57,355 nt of DNA, taken from NCBI GenBank assembly GCA_036403155.1, contig DASWRM010000036.1:1-57355 (forward strand), written 5' to 3'. Numbering within the stretch: position 1 is the first letter of the stretch; every line of letters starts with the position of its first letter. This document shows positions 15,330 through 22,791 of this stretch, in pieces. The stretch is from Gaiellales bacterium (GTDB lineage: Bacteria > Actinomycetota > Thermoleophilia > Gaiellales > JAICJC01). The notes below the pieces were generated by a model. The model had not been told where the DNA came from. It saw nothing but the letters and a program-made list of their open reading frames with translations, and did not search any database. The position numbers and the translations under genes are program-made.

Positions 15330-16585
15330 CGCGGGCCGAGGCCGAACAGCTCGGTCACCGTCTCGAGATGCGCCGCGTCGGCGTTCTCGGCGGCCAGCTC
15401 CTTGAGCCGCACCGTCGGGCGGTGGAGCAGCTTGTTCAGCATGCTTCGGGTCAGCCGGTCGAGCCGCTCGCGGTCGGCCGGGGAGAGGCTCTCCCACCGG
15501 CCGTCCATCCGCTCCAGCTCGTCGCGGCGGATCTGCTCGGCCAGCGCCCGCAGCTGTGTGATCGCGGGGACGACCTCGAGCGCCGCGAGCCAGCGCCGGA
15601 ACTCGGCGGCCTGCTCGCCGACGATCGCGTAGGCCTGCGCGGCCTCCACCTGCCGCAGGCCGATGTTGCGCAGCACGGTCTCCTCGAGGTCGTCGAGATT
15701 GACCAGCGTCACGCCCTCGATGTCCGCGACCGCCGGGTCGATGTCCCGCGGAAGTGCGAGATCGACGAGCACCCTGCGCCCCGGCGGGACGTCCGCCGCC
15801 CGGATCACATGCTCGTCCGAGAGCGTCGAGCTGACGACCACGTCCGCGGCCGCGACGCCGGCCGCAAGATCCGCGAGCGCGACCACCGAGCCATCGAACC
15901 GCTCCGCCAGCGCGGTGGCCCGCTCCCGGCTGCGGTTGGCGACGGCAATCCCCACCGATGCGCGTGACGAGAGGTTCTGCGCCACCAGCTCGGCCACCTT
16001 GCCGGCGCCGACGATCAGCACCGAGGCGCCCTCCAGCGCGTCGCCGAGCCGCTCGCGCACGAGCTCCGACGCCACCGAGGCCACCGACGCGTTCGACCGC
16101 CCGATCGCCGTCTCGTGGCGCACGCGCTTGCCCGCCTCGAGCGCCTCGTGGAACAGCCGGTTCGAGACCGTCCCGGTCGACCCCATGTCGAGCGCGTGCC
16201 CGTACGCTTCGCGGATCTGGGCCAGGATCTGCGCCTCGCCCGGCACCAGCGAGTCCAGGCCGCCCGCCACCTCAAACAGGTGCTCCGCGGCGTCGCCGCC
16301 CTCCCGCACGTAGAGCAGCGGCGCAATGTCGTCCTCGCTGCGGTGCGCGTACTCGGCAAGGCGGCGCAGCGCCGCCGCCCGCATCGCCTCCGAATCGGCG
16401 CCGACCATGTACAGCTCGCAGCGGTTGCAGGTCGAGAGGCCGACCGCCTCGATCACCGCATCCTCGGCGATCACCGACTCGATCAGGCGGCGGCCGTGCG
16501 CCTGTGCGGCCAGCTGCTCGCGGACCGAGATCGGCGCATGCCGATGGCTCGTGCCGACCAGCAGGAGATGCACCGGGTCAGGCAT
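15326..16585 (-). CDS. hemA: Glutamyl-tRNA reductase
   Basis: 419 aa, normal length. It reduces the glutamate of charged tRNA-Glu to glutamate-1-semialdehyde, the first step of C5 heme synthesis. The catalytic cysteine lies in STCNRCELY. GTSHRHAPISVRE, PGEAQILAQIREAY and the NADPH-binding VLIVGAGKVAELVA follow, with the C-terminal dimerisation helices (LTRSMLNKLLHRPT). The ATG at 16585 overlaps the ccmD stop by 8 bp. hemL and hemB are not in the window. Confidence 0.97.
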   Translation of the reverse strand: MPDPVHLLLVGTSHRHAPISVREQLAAQAHGRRLIESVIAEDAVIEAVGLSTCNRCELYMVGADSEAMRAAALRRLAEYAHRSEDDIAPLLYVREGGDAAEHLFEVAGGLDSLVPGEAQILAQIREAYGHALDMGSTGTVSNRLFHEALEAGKRVRHETAIGRSNASVASVASELVRERLGDALEGASVLIVGAGKVAELVAQNLSSRASVGIAVANRSRERATALAERFDGSVVALADLAAGVAAADVVVSSTLSDEHVIRAADVPPGRRVLVDLALPRDIDPAVADIEGVTLVNLDDLEETVLRNIGLRQVEAAQAYAIVGEQAAEFRRWLAALEVVPAITQLRALAEQIRRDELERMDGRWESLSPADRERLDRLTRSMLNKLLHRPTVRLKELAAENADAAHLETVTELFGLGPR

Positions 16586-16742
16586 CGCCCGCCGCCCCGG
16601 TCTCGAGCAGCCCCGCGATCTCGTCCAGCTGGCGCTCCAGCCGGCCCAGCTTGGCGTTCAGGATCGCGATGTAGGCGAGGGTCACGACCCAGGCCAGCCC
16701 GTAGACGGCGGCGACGTACTTGACCGCCGTCTCGTCGATCAC
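16578..16742 (-). CDS. ccmD: Small CcmD-like heme exporter protein
   Basis: 54 aa from GTG 16742 (VIDETAVKYV), overlapping the ccmC stop as GTGA. One transmembrane helix (about residues 10-30, AAVYGLAWVVTLAYIAIL) is followed by a charged cytoplasmic coil. Size, topology and position after ccmC fit CcmD, which helps release heme-loaded CcmE from CcmABC. Sequence similarity in this family is weak, so the call rests largely on context. Confidence 0.7.
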   Translation of the reverse strand: MIDETAVKYVAAVYGLAWVVTLAYIAILNAKLGRLERQLDEIAGLLETGAAGDA

Positions 16743-17452
16743 GCCCGCGCCTCGGCGAGCCTGCGGATGGTGCGCAGACGGTCGTCGATGCGCTTGCCGC
16801 GGAGCTCGACCAGGTACATCGTCACCGCCAGCATTGCCATCGCCGCCACCGCCACCAGGAACGTCGCGAACATGCTGCCGTCCATGTTCGCACCGTGCTC
16901 GTTGAAGGTGATTGGATGGATCAGGTCGTTGGTCTGGGCGACGTGGACGCCGATCACCGACAGCGGGATCAGGCCGACACCGAGCAGGGCGTAGACCGCG
17001 GAGTACGTCGCGCGCCGGTCGCCGGCCTCCACCGAGAAGCGCAGCATGAAGTACGCGCAGTAGAACAGGAAGATGATCAGGAACGTGGTCAGCTGGGTGT
17101 CGCCCCAGACCCACCACTTCCCCCACGAGACGTTGGCCCAGATCGACCCCGTCGCGAGCGTGAGCGAGCCGAAGACCACGCCGAGGTGCATCGGCACGTA
17201 GCTCTTCAGGTCGAGCGAGGGGTCTCGCCGCCACAGATAGCGCGCAGCATTCACGGCCGCCCAGGCGAACAGGCCGTACGTCGTGATCGCGATCGGCACG
17301 TGGAAGTAGAAGATCCGCTGCGAGTAGCCCTGGTCGGCGTCCGTGGGCACGTAGAAGAAGATCATCGCGAGGGCCGCGGCCATCAGCGCCGCGGCAGCCA
17401 TGGCCGCGGCGGTCGCCCCATCGGGTCGGGCTCTGCGCGAGCCGATCACCAT
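16739..17452 (-). CDS. ccmC: Cytochrome c biogenesis protein CcmC
   Basis: 237 aa from ATG 17452 (MVIGSRRARP). It has six membrane segments and the tryptophan-rich periplasmic loop SWGKWWVWGDTQLTTF that presents heme to CcmE. The usual WD before the RLT-like segment reads WGDTQLT here, a departure from the common WxWDxRLT. Candidate heme-ligand histidines lie in FYFHVPIA and VIGVHVAQTNDLIHP. It sits 4 bp after ccmB, in a ccmABCD block. Confidence 0.9.
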   Translation of the reverse strand: MVIGSRRARPDGATAAAMAAAALMAAALAMIFFYVPTDADQGYSQRIFYFHVPIAITTYGLFAWAAVNAARYLWRRDPSLDLKSYVPMHLGVVFGSLTLATGSIWANVSWGKWWVWGDTQLTTFLIIFLFYCAYFMLRFSVEAGDRRATYSAVYALLGVGLIPLSVIGVHVAQTNDLIHPITFNEHGANMDGSMFATFLVAVAAMAMLAVTMYLVELRGKRIDDRLRTIRRLAEARA

Positions 17453-17456
17453 TGCC

Positions 17457-18134
17457 TCAATCCTCCACGACGTACTCGAAAAGCGCCCAGCCCAGGAGCC
17501 CGAAGATCGTATCATAGAGACCCAGGAACCCAAGCCCATGGGAGGCCTGAAACCCGCCTGTTTGCGGGGGAATCGTGTCGACCGTCACCCGCACGGCGAC
17601 TGTCACGAGCGGGAGTGCGAAGGGCAGGAACATCACGGGCAGGAGCACCTCCCGGGCGCGCACGTGCGTCGCAAGCCCCGCGAGCAGCGCGCCCAGCATC
17701 GCAACCCCCAGATCGGCCAGCAGCAGGGCCGCGATCAGCACCCAGAGGTCCGGCGACCGGCCTTCCTGGAGGAAGAACAGCCAGAACAGCGGGACGGCGA
17801 GCGCCTGCGTGAGCGCGAGGAACAGCAGCGTCGCCGTCGCGCGGGCCGCCCAGATCGCCGCGCGGTCGGCCGGCGTGGAGAGCAGCCCGTCCCAGATGCC
17901 GTGCTCGCGCTCCTGCGCGAAGCTGCGGACGAGCGCCAGCATCGAGCTGAAGACGACCACCACCCACAGCATGCCGGTTGCGGCGCGCGTTCCGCCGACC
18001 TGCGTCTCGCCGCCGAGGCCGAAGCGGATCAGCACCATCGTGCCGAGCACGAACGCGAGCATGGCGGGCACCAGCTCCCGTCCCCGCCACTCGAGCAGCA
18101 GATCCTTGCGCAGCAGGGCGCGGTACGCCGTCAC
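17457..18134 (-). CDS. ccmB: Heme exporter permease CcmB
   Basis: 225 aa, GTG start, with six hydrophobic segments. It opens with RALLRKDLLLEWRGRE, has the FSSMLALVRSFAQEREHG loop characteristic of CcmB, and RAREVLLPVMFLPFALPL near the C-terminus. It is the membrane partner of CcmA in the ABC complex that works with CcmC. The start overlaps the ccmA stop by 4 bp. Confidence 0.92.
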   Translation of the reverse strand: MTAYRALLRKDLLLEWRGRELVPAMLAFVLGTMVLIRFGLGGETQVGGTRAATGMLWVVVVFSSMLALVRSFAQEREHGIWDGLLSTPADRAAIWAARATATLLFLALTQALAVPLFWLFFLQEGRSPDLWVLIAALLLADLGVAMLGALLAGLATHVRAREVLLPVMFLPFALPLVTVAVRVTVDTIPPQTGGFQASHGLGFLGLYDTIFGLLGWALFEYVVED

Positions 18135-18763
18135 GCCAGCCGGCCTTCGGCCAGGTGCACACGGCGGGATGCGATGCCGCCGAACCAGTCCGGCTCGTGG
18201 GTCGCGATCACCGCCGTGCCGCCGTGCTCTGCCAGCAGCGTGCGCAGGCGCTCGCGGCCGTCGGCGTCGAGGCCGGTGGTGGGTTCGTCGAGCAGCAGGA
18301 TCGACGGCCCGTGCAGAACGGCCCGGGCGATCGCGAGGCGCTGCCGCATGCCGCGGGACAGCTCGGAGACGAGGTCGCGGCGGCGGCGCGCCAGCCCGAC
18401 GCGGTCGAGGGCGTCGCCGACGCTGCCGGACGGCACGCCCTGCAGCGAGGCGTAGAGCGCCAGGTTCTCGCCGACGGTCAGGCCGGGATAGACGAGTGGC
18501 TCGTGGCCCAGGTAGCCCACCAGCGCGCGAACCGGCCTCGCCTCGCGCGGCAGGTCGCGGCCGTCGATGCGGAGGCTGCCCCCGTGCGGGCGGAGCACCG
18601 TGGCGAGCATGCGCAGGAGCGTCGTCTTTCCGGCGCCGTTGCCACCGGTCAGAAGCACCCGCTCGCCCGGCTCGATCACGAGCGTGACGCCGTCCACGGC
18701 GAGGCGCTCGCCGTAGCGGCGCGTCACGGCATCGCAGCGGACAGCCGGCTCAGGCGAGGACAT
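18131..18763 (-). CDS. ccmA: Heme exporter ATP-binding protein CcmA
   Basis: 210 aa ABC ATPase. Walker A TGGNGAGKTTLLRML, signature LSRGMRQRLAIARAV and Walker B SILLLDEPTTGLD are intact, and the H-loop is in VIATHEP. It powers release of heme-bound CcmE. It overlaps the 3' end of the UbiA gene by 14 bp. Confidence 0.93.
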   Translation of the reverse strand: MSSPEPAVRCDAVTRRYGERLAVDGVTLVIEPGERVLLTGGNGAGKTTLLRMLATVLRPHGGSLRIDGRDLPREARPVRALVGYLGHEPLVYPGLTVGENLALYASLQGVPSGSVGDALDRVGLARRRRDLVSELSRGMRQRLAIARAVLHGPSILLLDEPTTGLDADGRERLRTLLAEHGGTAVIATHEPDWFGGIASRRVHLAEGRLA

Positions 18764-19607
18764 CGGCCAGCACCCCGGCCAGGAAGACGACCGAGATGAC
18801 GCCGTTCAGCGTGAAGAAGGCGACGTTGACCCGTGACAGGTCGTCGGGATGGACGATCGAGTTCTCGTAGCCGAGCAGCGCCGCGACCGCCGCGAGGCCG
18901 AGGTAGTAGAGCGGGCCCAGCCCGAGGTGCACCCCCACGCCGATCAGGAGCGCGACGGCGATCAGATGGGCGACACGCGTGACCATCAGCGCCGGCCCGA
19001 TGCCGAAGCGCACCGGCAGCGAATGCAGGCCCTCACGACGGTCGAACTCGACGTCGGTCGTCGCGTAGATGACGTCGAATCCACCGATCCAGAGCGTCAC
19101 CACGGCCCACAGCATGAACGGCGCCACGTCGGCGTCGCCGGTAACGGCGAGCCACGCTCCGAGCGGCGCGAGACCGGTCGACAGGCCGAGCGCGAGGTGG
19201 CACAGCCACGTGAACCGCTTGGTGTACGGGTAGATGACGAAGAGGACGACCGGGATCGGCCACAGCAGGCGAACGACCGGGTCGAGCTGCCATGCGGCCG
19301 CGAGGAACACCGCAAGGGCGGCCACGCAGAATGCGACCACGTGCGCTCGGGAGAGCAGGCCGGCGGGCAGCTCGCGGGCAGCGGTGCGCGGGTTGCGGGC
19401 GTCGATCTCTGCGTCGATCAGGCGGTTCAGCGCCATCGCCAGGCTCCGGGCGCCGACCATGGCCAGCGTCACCCAGCCGAGCGTCGCGGCGGAGGGCACA
19501 TCGCCGATCGAGAGGATGGCGCCCACGAACGCGAACGGCAGCGCGAACACCGTGTGCTCGAACTTGACCAGCGACACGAACCGTCGAGCGGTGACGACGG
19601 TGCTCAC
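18750..19607 (-). CDS. UbiA-family prenyltransferase, probably menaquinone MqnP-type
   Basis: 285 aa from GTG 19607, overlapping the moaB stop as GTGA. About eight membrane helices are present. The two Asp-rich prenyl-diphosphate motifs are visible: NRLIDAEIDARNPRT and DVIYATTDVEFDRREGLHS. UbiA-like enzymes attach polyprenyl tails to aromatic quinone precursors. In actinobacteria using the futalosine route the matching enzyme is MqnP, and the respiratory gene context (ccm, hem) supports a quinone role, but the aromatic substrate cannot be read from sequence. Confidence 0.85.
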   Translation of the reverse strand: MSTVVTARRFVSLVKFEHTVFALPFAFVGAILSIGDVPSAATLGWVTLAMVGARSLAMALNRLIDAEIDARNPRTAARELPAGLLSRAHVVAFCVAALAVFLAAAWQLDPVVRLLWPIPVVLFVIYPYTKRFTWLCHLALGLSTGLAPLGAWLAVTGDADVAPFMLWAVVTLWIGGFDVIYATTDVEFDRREGLHSLPVRFGIGPALMVTRVAHLIAVALLIGVGVHLGLGPLYYLGLAAVAALLGYENSIVHPDDLSRVNVAFFTLNGVISVVFLAGVLADVLA

Positions 19608-20080
19608 GGGTGCTCCGTCGGGCGCGAGGTGAGCAGCGCGACCCCGTGCCCGAGCGCCGGGGCGACGACATCGAAGCACTCCGCGCAGGCGCGCGGGCTG
19701 CCGGGGAAGTTGACGATCAGGGTGGTGCCGCGAATGCCGCTGCTGCCCCGCGAGAGCAGGCCGTGCGGCGATGCCCGGCGCGACGCCTCGCGCATCGCTT
19801 CGTCCAGGCCCGGGGTGGGGCGCTCGACGGTTGCGGCGGTGGCCTCCGGCGTGACGTCGCGCGGCGCGAACCCGGTGCCGCCGGTGGTGAGCACCAGCTC
19901 CGCCCGCTCGGCGAGCTGCTCCAGCGCGCGGACGATGGCGTCGCGGTCGTCGGGCACGGTGCGTCGCTCGACCAGCTCGAAGCCCGCCGCCGCCGCCCGG
20001 TCGGCGAGCACCTGCCCGCTCGCGTCGTCCCGCGTGCCCGCCGCGACGCCGTCGGACACGGTCAGCACGGCCGCCCTCAC
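19604..20080 (-). CDS. moaB: Molybdenum cofactor biosynthesis protein MoaB/MogA
   Basis: 158 aa. The molybdopterin-binding signature [17 protein letters not shown] is clear, as are the N-terminal [15 protein letters not shown] and NFPGSPRA. The family adenylylates molybdopterin before metal insertion. It overlaps moaC by 4 bp. Its presence fits the formate dehydrogenase encoded nearby, which needs bis-MGD cofactor. Confidence 0.93.
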   Translation of the reverse strand: MRAAVLTVSDGVAAGTRDDASGQVLADRAAAAGFELVERRTVPDDRDAIVRALEQLAERAELVLTTGGTGFAPRDVTPEATAATVERPTPGLDEAMREASRRASPHGLLSRGSSGIRGTTLIVNFPGSPRACAECFDVVAPALGHGVALLTSRPTEHP

Positions 20081-20523
20081 CCCGGCCGCCGCCAGTGCCC
20101 CGACTTGCCGCCCTCCTTCTCCACCAGCTGGGCGCCGTCGATGGTGATCGCCGGGTCGATGCCCTTGGTCATGTCGTAGACGGTCAGCGCAGCGACGAGC
20201 ACGGCCGTCAGCGCCTCCATCTCGACACCCGTCTGTGCGGTGGTCTCGGCGGCCGCCGTGATGGCGACGCCGGTGTCATCCAGCTCGGGGGTGACGTCGA
20301 CGCGGGTGAGCGGAAGGGGGTGGCACAGCGGGACGATGTCGGGGGTGCGCTTGGCGGCCATGATCCCCGCGACGCGCGCGACGGCCAGCACGTCGCCCTT
20401 CGGCAGGGTGCCGGCGCGGATGCGCGCGCGGACGTCCTCTCCCATGCCGACGTGCGCGGTGGCAACGGCCCGGCGCCTGGTCACGGGCTTGCCCCCGACG
20501 TCGATCATGCGGATCTCGGACAT
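20077..20523 (-). CDS. moaC: Cyclic pyranopterin monophosphate synthase MoaC
   Basis: 148 aa from ATG 20523. It converts the MoaA product to cyclic pyranopterin monophosphate. Motifs: [53 protein letters not shown] and DMTKGID. It is the first gene of the 8-kb operon reaching down to 12314. A TAGACT box 7 bases upstream suggests a leaderless start. Confidence 0.96.
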   Translation of the reverse strand: MSEIRMIDVGGKPVTRRRAVATAHVGMGEDVRARIRAGTLPKGDVLAVARVAGIMAAKRTPDIVPLCHPLPLTRVDVTPELDDTGVAITAAAETTAQTGVEMEALTAVLVAALTVYDMTKGIDPAITIDGAQLVEKEGGKSGHWRRPG

Positions 20524-20530
20524 CGGCGGA

Positions 20531-20536
20531 AGTCTA
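20531..20536 (-). promoter_or_regulatory. moaC: -10 box (TAGACT) for the moaC-hem operon
   Basis: TAGACT is followed by seven bases and the ATG of moaC, with no Shine-Dalgarno. This would place the start site within a base or two of the start codon for the whole operon. Confidence 0.45.
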
Positions 20537-20668
20537 CGGGGGCGGCGACGGCCGCGGTTCAGCGTGTGCGCTCCGCGGCGTCGACCAGGGTCACGCCGAG
20601 GCAGCGCGCTTGCAACGTGCGGCACGATATGCAACGCTCGCGCGACCATCCGCTCCAACGGAGGCCTC

Positions 20669-20839
20669 ATGCGCCGCTTGAACGGCATGGTGTACATGGG
20701 GACAGGCTCGTCGGGCGCCCACGCCATCCACGACACGGGCAAGGCCGTCTTCGACTCCGACGGCAATCTGCTCAAGCTGGCCGGGCCGCACACCGTCCTG
20801 TCCGGCGGCGTCCAGCCGTTCTGCCAGGCGCTGCGCTAG
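20669..20839 (+). CDS. Small 56-residue protein of unknown function
   Basis: ATG 20669 is preceded by GGAGG with four bases of spacing, a good ribosome-binding site. The product begins [20 protein letters not shown] and ends with [15 protein letters not shown]. It is Gly-rich, with one cysteine and no membrane segment. It is divergent from moaC and ends just before a bidirectional terminator, which supports it as a real transcription unit. No family recognised. Confidence 0.5.
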   Translation: MRRLNGMVYMGTGSSGAHAIHDTGKAVFDSDGNLLKLAGPHTVLSGGVQPFCQALR

Positions 20840-20864
20840 CCCGCAGCCGGCCGGGTCGCGGTCG

Positions 20865-20903
20865 CGGGTGAAAAAAAGGTGCCAGGCAGTTTTTTTTCAC
20901 CCG
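20865..20903. terminator. Bidirectional terminator with A/T-rich stem
   Basis: CGGGTG plus seven A at 20865-20877 pairs with seven T plus CACCCG at 20891-20903 around the loop GGTGCCAGGCAGT. T-runs occur on both strands. It separates the converging small ORF (+) and the VOC gene (-), and the VOC stop codon lies inside its right arm. Confidence 0.8.
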
Positions 20904-21265
20904 GGCGCGAGCAGCTCCAGCCGGTTGCCGAACGGATCGGTGACGTGGAACCGCTCAGTGTCCGCAATGTCGCTGTCCCAGGCGACGCGGTGGCCCGCCG
21001 CCGCCAGCCGCGCCGCCAGCTCGTGCAGCGCAGCCGAGGAGTCGGCGCGCAGAGCGGGGTGCGCTTTCGCCGCCGGCACGAAGGGCTCGGCCACGCCCAC
21101 GTGCAGCTGCTGCCCGCCGGCCGCGAACCAGCAGCCGCCGCGCGCCGCAAGCGCCGGCGGCTTTGCGAGCTCCTGGAGCCCGAGCACCCCTCCGTAGAAC
21201 GCGCGCGCCAGATCCTCGCAGCCAGGCGGCGCCGCCACCTGGACATGGTCGATGCCCGCGATCAC
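20897..21265 (-). CDS. VOC/glyoxalase-fold protein
   Basis: 122 aa from GTG 21265, overlapping the otsA stop as GTGA. Two beta-alpha-beta-beta-beta repeats of the vicinal-oxygen-chelate fold: opening IDHVQVAAPPG, ARAFYGGVLGLQEL, then QLHVGVAEPF and closing FHVTDPFGNRLELLAPG. Such proteins include glyoxalases, dioxygenases and resistance proteins; the substrate is unknown. The stop codon is part of the terminator stem. Confidence 0.85.
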   Translation of the reverse strand: MIAGIDHVQVAAPPGCEDLARAFYGGVLGLQELAKPPALAARGGCWFAAGGQQLHVGVAEPFVPAAKAHPALRADSSAALHELAARLAAAGHRVAWDSDIADTERFHVTDPFGNRLELLAPG

Positions 21266-22713
21266 GCTTCGACCGGTCGCAGCTCCGCGAGGTCGCTCAG
21301 CTGCGCGTCGATCCAGCGCGTGATGTCGTGGGCGCGCACATGCCCGCGCAGCCCCTCGATACGCTCGCGACGCTCGGTCTGGTGCATGGTCAGCGCCTGG
21401 TAGATCGCATCCGCCTGCTGCTGGATGTCGAACGGATTCACGGACAGCGCCCACGGCGCCAGCTCCTCGTGCGATCCCGCGTTTTCGGAGAGGATCAGCA
21501 CGCCGTCGCGCTCGTTGACCAGCGGCGCCTCCTTGGCCACGAGGTTCATGCCGTCGAAGATGGCGTTGACGAGCAGGACGTCGTACGCCCTGTACGCGGC
21601 CACCGCCTGCGGGAAGTTGTCCGAGATGCGCAGGTCGACCGGCGTCCACATCCCGGTCATGTACCAGCGGTCGTTGACCTCGCGGACGGCCCGCTGGATC
21701 GCGCCCACGTACTCGGCGTACTCCGGGATGTCGGCGCGCGAGGGATCGAGCAGCGCGAGCATCGTCACCCGCCCGCGCCATTCGCTGTGCTGTGACAGGA
21801 ACAGGTCGAACGCCCGCAGGCCGCGCACCACGTTCTTCGACGGGTCCGTGCGGTCGACGCGCAGGATCATCTTCTCGGGCCGCGCGACCTCGATCGAGGC
21901 CTCGAGGTCGCGAACCTCGGGCGTGCCGGCGAGCCGCTCGAACTCCGCCGGATCGACCGAGATCGGGTAGCTGCGCACCTTGACCTCGCGCCCGCGGAAC
22001 TGCACCGTGCAGTTCACGAAGTCCACCTCGCCGTCGGTCAGCTCGTCGCAGCAGTGGAGGAACGCCCGCACGTAGCGCGTCGTGTGCAGCCCGACGATGT
22101 CGCAGTGGAGCATCGACTCGTGGATCGCCGTCCTGATCCCGGCCGGCAGGATCCGCCAGTAGTCGGGCATCGGCCACGGGATGTGCGTGAAGTGCTGGAT
22201 CAGCGCATCCGGCACCCGGTTGCGGATGCCCCCCGGCACCATGAACAGCTGGTAGTCGTGCACCATCACGATCGGCCGTCGGCCCTCGCCCGACTCGATC
22301 TCGGCCGCGACCGCCTCGGCGAAGCGGTCGTTGACGGGCAGGTAGCCCGCCTCCCAGGCCAGCCGGATGTTGCGGTCGACGTCGGGCTCCAGGCTGAGGC
22401 CCCACAGGTAGTGGTGGAGGAACCACAGCGTCGGGTTGGCGAAGACGTTGTAGTAGCGGTCGTACTCCTCACGGTCGTGCCTGACGAGGTGCAGCCTGAG
22501 GTTGCCGTCCGTGTACGGGCCCTCGTCGGCGACCTCGGCATCTCCGTCCGTGAGTGCACTCGCGACCCAGGTCAGCGGCCGCTGCGACGTCAGCGCCGAG
22601 AGCGCGGTGACCAGCCCGCCACCGCCGCGCCTGGCCGTCCGGGAGCCGTCCGCACCCGTCTCGAAGCGGGTCGGCCCGCGGTTGGAGACGATCAGGAGGG
22701 GAGCGTCGTCCAT
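21262..22713 (-). CDS. otsA: Trehalose-6-phosphate synthase (GT20)
   Basis: 483 aa, cytosolic. It joins UDP/ADP-glucose and glucose-6-phosphate to trehalose-6-phosphate. GT20 features: LLIVSNRGP at the start, GGGGLVTAL, VHDYQLFMVP, HIPWPMPDYWRILP, RVDRTDPSKNVVRGL and FDGMNLVAKEAPLVNE. It is normal length. No otsB phosphatase lies in the window. A TAGCCT box 7 bases before the ATG suggests a leaderless promoter of its own after treT. Confidence 0.93.
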   Translation of the reverse strand: MDDAPLLIVSNRGPTRFETGADGSRTARRGGGGLVTALSALTSQRPLTWVASALTDGDAEVADEGPYTDGNLRLHLVRHDREEYDRYYNVFANPTLWFLHHYLWGLSLEPDVDRNIRLAWEAGYLPVNDRFAEAVAAEIESGEGRRPIVMVHDYQLFMVPGGIRNRVPDALIQHFTHIPWPMPDYWRILPAGIRTAIHESMLHCDIVGLHTTRYVRAFLHCCDELTDGEVDFVNCTVQFRGREVKVRSYPISVDPAEFERLAGTPEVRDLEASIEVARPEKMILRVDRTDPSKNVVRGLRAFDLFLSQHSEWRGRVTMLALLDPSRADIPEYAEYVGAIQRAVREVNDRWYMTGMWTPVDLRISDNFPQAVAAYRAYDVLLVNAIFDGMNLVAKEAPLVNERDGVLILSENAGSHEELAPWALSVNPFDIQQQADAIYQALTMHQTERRERIEGLRGHVRAHDITRWIDAQLSDLAELRPVEA

Positions 22714-22720
22714 GGCACGA

Positions 22721-22726
22721 AGGCTA
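22721..22726 (-). promoter_or_regulatory. otsA: -10 box (TAGCCT) for otsA
   Basis: TAGCCT, seven bases, then ATG 22713; no Shine-Dalgarno. It lies in the 78-bp gap after treT, so otsA and its VOC neighbour may have their own promoter. Confidence 0.4.
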
Positions 22727-22791
22727 GATGATCCCTTTCACGACGACGGGTCATGCCCGCCCGCGCCCCGCCTCACTCCCCGGTCTCAGCC

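Noticed and set aside
20524-20668. Molybdenum-cofactor riboswitch before moaC
   Set aside because: The likely leaderless start leaves no leader RNA, and I see no matching conserved fold.
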